Below are positions 61,346 to 64,000 of a stretch of DNA of 64,000 nt, piece after piece. Both the position numbers and the translations under genes were made by a program. The stretch covers positions 146,236 through 210,235 of the forward strand of contig NZ_KE387203.1 in assembly GCF_000430725.1 (NCBI RefSeq), given 5' to 3'. The notes below the pieces were generated by a model. That model did not search any database and was not told the DNA's origin. It worked only from the letters and a program-made list of their open reading frames with translations. The DNA comes from Azohydromonas australica DSM 1124. GTDB lineage: Bacteria > Pseudomonadota > Gammaproteobacteria > Burkholderiales > Burkholderiaceae_C. Position 1 is the stretch's first letter, and the number at the start of each line of letters is the position of its first letter.

Positions 61346-62125
61346 ATGAAGCTGCCGCTGTGCCTGCCCCCGCTGTTGCTGTCGTTGTCGCTGGCCGCCT
61401 GGGCCGGCATCGCGCCCTCCTCGCCGCGCGTGCTGCTCTACGGCGAGCAGCACGACCAGCCCGACCAGCAGCGCCAGGTGGCGCAGGCGGTGCGCGATCT
61501 GGCCTCGCACCAGCGGCTGGCCGCCGTGGTGCTGGAGATGGCCGAGCAAGGCGGCAGCACCGCGCGGCTGCCGGTGACGGCCGACGAGGCCACGGTGAAG
61601 GAGGCGCTGCGCTGGAGCGCCGCGGCCTGGCCCTGGGACACCTACAAAGACGTCGTGATGTCCGCCGTGCGCGCCGAGGTGCCGGTGCTGGGCGGCAACC
61701 TGCCGCGCCGCGACATGCGCGAGGCGATGCAGAACGCGTCCCTGGACGGCCTGCTGCCGCCGGCCGTCAACGACCAGCTCAAGACCGCCATCCGCGAAGG
61801 CCACTGCGGGCTGCTGCCGCGCGAGCACGAGGGCGGCATGCTGCGCATCCAGCTCGCGCGCGACCAGAGCATGGCGCGCACCGTGGCGCAGGCGCTGGAG
61901 AGCGCGACGCCGGGGCGGCAGGTGCTGCTGCTGGCCGGCGCGCAGCACGCCGCGCGCGACCGCGGCGTGCCGCTGCACCTGCAGCAGCTGGGCTTCAAGC
62001 CCGAGGAGCTGCACGTGACCATGTTCGGCGAGGCGCCCACCGACACCACGCTGCCGGCCGACCGCACCCTGGCGGCGGCGTTCTCGCCGGGGCCGGATCC
62101 GTGCGAGCAGCTGAGGAAGAAGTAG
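61346..62125 (+). CDS. ChaN family (haem-iron binding fold) exported protein
   Basis: 259 residues from the ATG at 61346 with an excellent AGGAG site. A signal peptide LLLSLSLAAWAG is followed by VLLYGEQHDQPDQQRQV and AAVVLEMAEQGG, the characteristic GE-H ... E pattern of the ChaN/Cofac_haem_bdg fold; later GHCGLLP and LLLAGAQHAARDRGVP are conserved. Campylobacter ChaN binds haem cofacially. No iron-uptake gene lies next to it. Confidence 0.85.
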   Translation: MKLPLCLPPLLLSLSLAAWAGIAPSSPRVLLYGEQHDQPDQQRQVAQAVRDLASHQRLAAVVLEMAEQGGSTARLPVTADEATVKEALRWSAAAWPWDTYKDVVMSAVRAEVPVLGGNLPRRDMREAMQNASLDGLLPPAVNDQLKTAIREGHCGLLPREHEGGMLRIQLARDQSMARTVAQALESATPGRQVLLLAGAQHAARDRGVPLHLQQLGFKPEELHVTMFGEAPTDTTLPADRTLAAAFSPGPDPCEQLRKK

Positions 62126-62195
62126 GCGCCGTGCTGCCTGGGGAAATTTCCAGGTCATGGCATCTCGTAAGCCGAGCCGCTTCGCACCCTGATTC

Positions 62196-62345
62196 GTCAC
62201 TCCCGCGCAGGCGGGAGTCCAGGCGGCCCCCAAGCCACCGCCAGCAGATCGGGTTGAACGCCGGGGCTCGGATCCTGGTTCGCGGCACCCAGGCTCCGCG
62301 CTGACGTGGGGCCGCCTGGATTCCCGCCTTCGCGGGAATGACGAG
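62196..62345. repeat. REP-type palindromic doublet in inverted orientation
   Basis: Unit A (62196-62231) starts GTCACTCCCGCGCAGGCGGG and runs into TCCAGGCGGCCCC; unit B (62308-62345) on the other strand starts GTCATTCCCGCGAAGGCGGG and runs into the same end. They differ by a few compensating changes, so each keeps its hairpin (CTCCCGC/GCGGGAG and ATTCCCGC/GCGGGAAT). About 75 bp of GC-rich sequence separates them, as in BIME-like elements spread by REP-associated transposases. No such transposase is in the window. Confidence 0.8.
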
Positions 62346-62439
62346 GTAGTGGGCGGAGCGGGTCAGCTTCGGCGAGCACGAACATCCCAAAGCCCTTGCT
62401 CTCTGCCGCCTACCTGCGCCGCTCCACAGCGCCCCAAAC

Positions 62440-62474
62440 AAAAAGCCCGTCGCGCATCCACGCAACGGGCTTTT
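62440..62474 (-). terminator. Intrinsic terminator of alaS
   Basis: Minus strand: AAAAGCCCGT / ACGGGCTTTT stem with a 14-nt loop, followed by TGTTTG, 43 bp after the alaS stop. A run of A on the other side makes it usable from the plus strand too. Confidence 0.88.
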
Positions 62475-62517
62475 CAATGCTTGGGCGCCGTCACCGGCGC
62501 CCGCGGCTCAAGTCAGT

Positions 62518-64000
62518 TCACACCCGCTCGGCCACGAAGCCCTGCACCGAGGCCAGCGCCTGGGGCAGCTTGGCGGCGTCGGTGCCGCCGGCCATGGCCA
62601 TGTCGGGCTTGCCGCCGCCCTTGCCGCCCACCTGCTGGGCCACGAAGTTCACCAGCTCGCCGGCCTTGACCTTGGCCATCGCGTCGGCCGTCACGCCCGC
62701 GGCCAGCTGCACCTTGGCGCCGTCCACCGCCGCCAGCACGATGGCCGCGCTCTTGAGCTTGTCCTTGAGCTTGTCCATGGTGTCGCGCAGCGTCTTGGCA
62801 TCGGCGCCGTCCAGCGTGGCGGCCAGCACCTTCAGGCCCTTGACGTCCACCGCCTGCGCCAGCAGCTCGTCGCCCTTGGACGAGGCGAGCTTGCCCTTGA
62901 GCGCGGCAATTTCCTTCTCCAGCGCGCGCACCTGCTCCAGCGTCTGCGCCAGGCGGGCGGGCACGTCGGCCGGCGTGACCTTGAGCGTGCCGGCCACGCT
63001 GCTGACCGTGTTTTCCAGCGACTGCACATAGGCCAGCGCGCTCTCGCCCGTGACGGCCTCCACGCGGCGGATGCCCGCCGCCACGCCGCCCTCGGCCACG
63101 ATCTTGAACAGGCCGATGTCGCCCGTGCGCTGCACGTGCGTGCCGCCGCACAGCTCCCGGGTGGAGCCGATGGTCAGCACGCGCACCTTCTCGCCGTACT
63201 TCTCGCCGAACAGCATCATCGCGCCGGTCTTCTGCGCGTCCTCCAGCGCCATCACGGCGGCGTCGGTGGCCTGGTTGGCCAGCACCTCGGCGTTCACGAT
63301 CGCCTCGACCTTGCGGATCTGCTCGGCCGTCAGCGGCGCGTTGTGCGTGAAGTCGAAGCGCGTGCGCTCGGCGTTGACCAGCGAGCCCTTCTGCTGCACG
63401 TGCGCGCCCAGCACCTCGCGCAGCGCCTTGTGCATCAGGTGCGTGGCGCTGTGGTTGCGCACGGTGCGCGCGCGCACTTCGGCATCCACGCGGGCGGTGA
63501 ACACGTCGCCCACCTCCACCTCGCCCTCGACGATGCGGCCGTGGTGGCCGAACACGGCGGCCTGGATCTTGAGCGTGTCGTCCACGATCACGTGCGAGCG
63601 CGCGTTGCGCAGCTCGCCGCGGTCGCCGACCTGGCCGCCGCTCTCGGCGTAGAAGGGCGTGTGGTCCAGCACCACCACTACGTCGTCGCCGGCCGCGGCG
63701 CGCTGCACCGGGCTGCCGTCGACGTACAGCGCCACCACGCGGCTCTCCTCGACCAGCAGCTGCTCGTAGCCGCGGAAGGTGGTCTCGGCGCCGCTGTACT
63801 CCAGGCCCTGGGCCATCTTGAACTTGCCCGCGGCGCGCGCCTGCTCGCGCTGGCGCGCCATGGCGGCGTTGAAGCCGGCCTCATCGACGGTCAGGCCGCG
63901 CTCGCGGCACACGTCGGCCGTGAGGTCGAGCGGGAAGCCGTAGGTATCGTGCAGCTTGAAGGCCAGCTCGCCGTCGAGCACGGCGGGCTTCTGGGCCAGC
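62518..64000 (-). CDS. alaS: Alanine--tRNA ligase, C-terminal part
   Basis: 494 residues are present; the N-terminal aminoacylation core lies beyond the right edge. Visible parts: the end of the catalytic domain ([28 protein letters not shown]), the tRNA-recognition region, the editing domain with zinc ligands in [12 protein letters not shown] and [11 protein letters not shown], and the C-Ala domain (oligomerisation; [12 protein letters not shown] motif near the end). It charges tRNA-Ala and removes mischarged Ser and Gly. Confidence 0.97.
   Translation of the reverse strand, partial: LAQKPAVLDGELAFKLHDTYGFPLDLTADVCRERGLTVDEAGFNAAMARQREQARAAGKFKMAQGLEYSGAETTFRGYEQLLVEESRVVALYVDGSPVQRAAAGDDVVVVLDHTPFYAESGGQVGDRGELRNARSHVIVDDTLKIQAAVFGHHGRIVEGEVEVGDVFTARVDAEVRARTVRNHSATHLMHKALREVLGAHVQQKGSLVNAERTRFDFTHNAPLTAEQIRKVEAIVNAEVLANQATDAAVMALEDAQKTGAMMLFGEKYGEKVRVLTIGSTRELCGGTHVQRTGDIGLFKIVAEGGVAAGIRRVEAVTGESALAYVQSLENTVSSVAGTLKVTPADVPARLAQTLEQVRALEKEIAALKGKLASSKGDELLAQAVDVKGLKVLAATLDGADAKTLRDTMDKLKDKLKSAAIVLAAVDGAKVQLAAGVTADAMAKVKAGELVNFVAQQVGGKGGGKPDMAMAGGTDAAKLPQALASVQGFVAERV

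Larger units (their letters stand above)
62126..62517. other. 392-bp intergenic region with a REP doublet and the alaS terminator
   Basis: No gene seen. It contains two inverted copies of a REP-like palindrome (62196-62345) and the intrinsic terminator of alaS (62440-62474). Both the ChaN-like gene (plus) and alaS (minus) end here. Confidence 0.75.

Overview
The window is a GC-rich chromosomal segment from a Gram-negative bacterium, most likely a betaproteobacterium of the order Burkholderiales (Comamonadaceae or a close relative). The grounds are the very strong G/C preference at third codon positions, the gene order sigma factor-DUF3619-DUF3106-RDD, the ilvB-ilvH-ilvC / pssA / leuA neighbourhood, a PEP-CTERM protein, and the betaproteobacterial flavour of ClpX, Lon, Tig and IlvB. 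I saw no phage, plasmid, CRISPR or transposase. Nearly everything is housekeeping or transport; the accessory content lies in a few small operons.

Layout. 1-4.4 kb: start of etfB, murI, a UMF1-type MFS transporter, a small secreted protein and a PEP-CTERM/HAF-repeat protein. 4.5-7.7 kb: tRNA-Leu(TAA), queE, an unusual three-domain QueD-like protein and an AI-2E family permease. 7.8-12.6 kb: a translationally coupled tripartite efflux operon (outer-membrane factor, adaptor, ATPase, MacB-type permease). 12.7-16.8 kb: a periplasmic amino-acid-type binding protein, diverging from a three-gene coupled operon (PIG-L deacetylase, GT2, radical SAM/SPASM). 16.9-23.3 kb: tRNA-Cys, tRNA-Gly, then the proteostasis block lon-clpX-clpP-tig (all minus) and tRNA-Leu(TAG). 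23.4-27.3 kb: hpnCDE for squalene synthesis, and an IclR regulator. 27.4-37.8 kb: a PBP7-like endopeptidase, then branched-chain amino acid synthesis (two distinct leuA genes behind a leucine-rich leader peptide and attenuator, and ilvBHC), with pssA and dgkA between.

38-48.2 kb: sigma factor operon, ThiF-like/nitroreductase pair, parE-parC and an MFS transporter. 48.2-54.8 kb: a 45-residue membrane protein, methyltransferase, dapA, bamC, MBL-fold hydrolase, Ala-rich lipoprotein, ribosomal oxygenase, SlyD-type FKBP and LysE exporter. 54.9-64 kb: RND pump with its adaptor, dut, coaBC, ChaN-like protein, a REP-type doublet and the 3' part of alaS.

How the parts work together. leuA2-leuA1 and ilvBHC supply leucine, valine and isoleucine; the leader peptide plus terminator upstream of leuA2 would couple expression to leucyl-tRNA charging. 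QueD and QueE are consecutive steps to the 7-deazaguanine precursor of queuosine. HpnC, HpnD and HpnE convert farnesyl diphosphate to squalene. Tig, ClpP, ClpX and Lon cover nascent-chain folding and cytosolic proteolysis, and lon has a heat-shock-like promoter.

The observations I rate highest are: the QueD-like protein, whose three domains appear to share the parts of one active site; the leucine attenuator with an apparently leaderless leader peptide; the PIG-L/GT2/radical SAM operon of unknown product; the ThiF/nitroreductase pair; and a DUF3619 protein placed and shaped like an anti-sigma factor.
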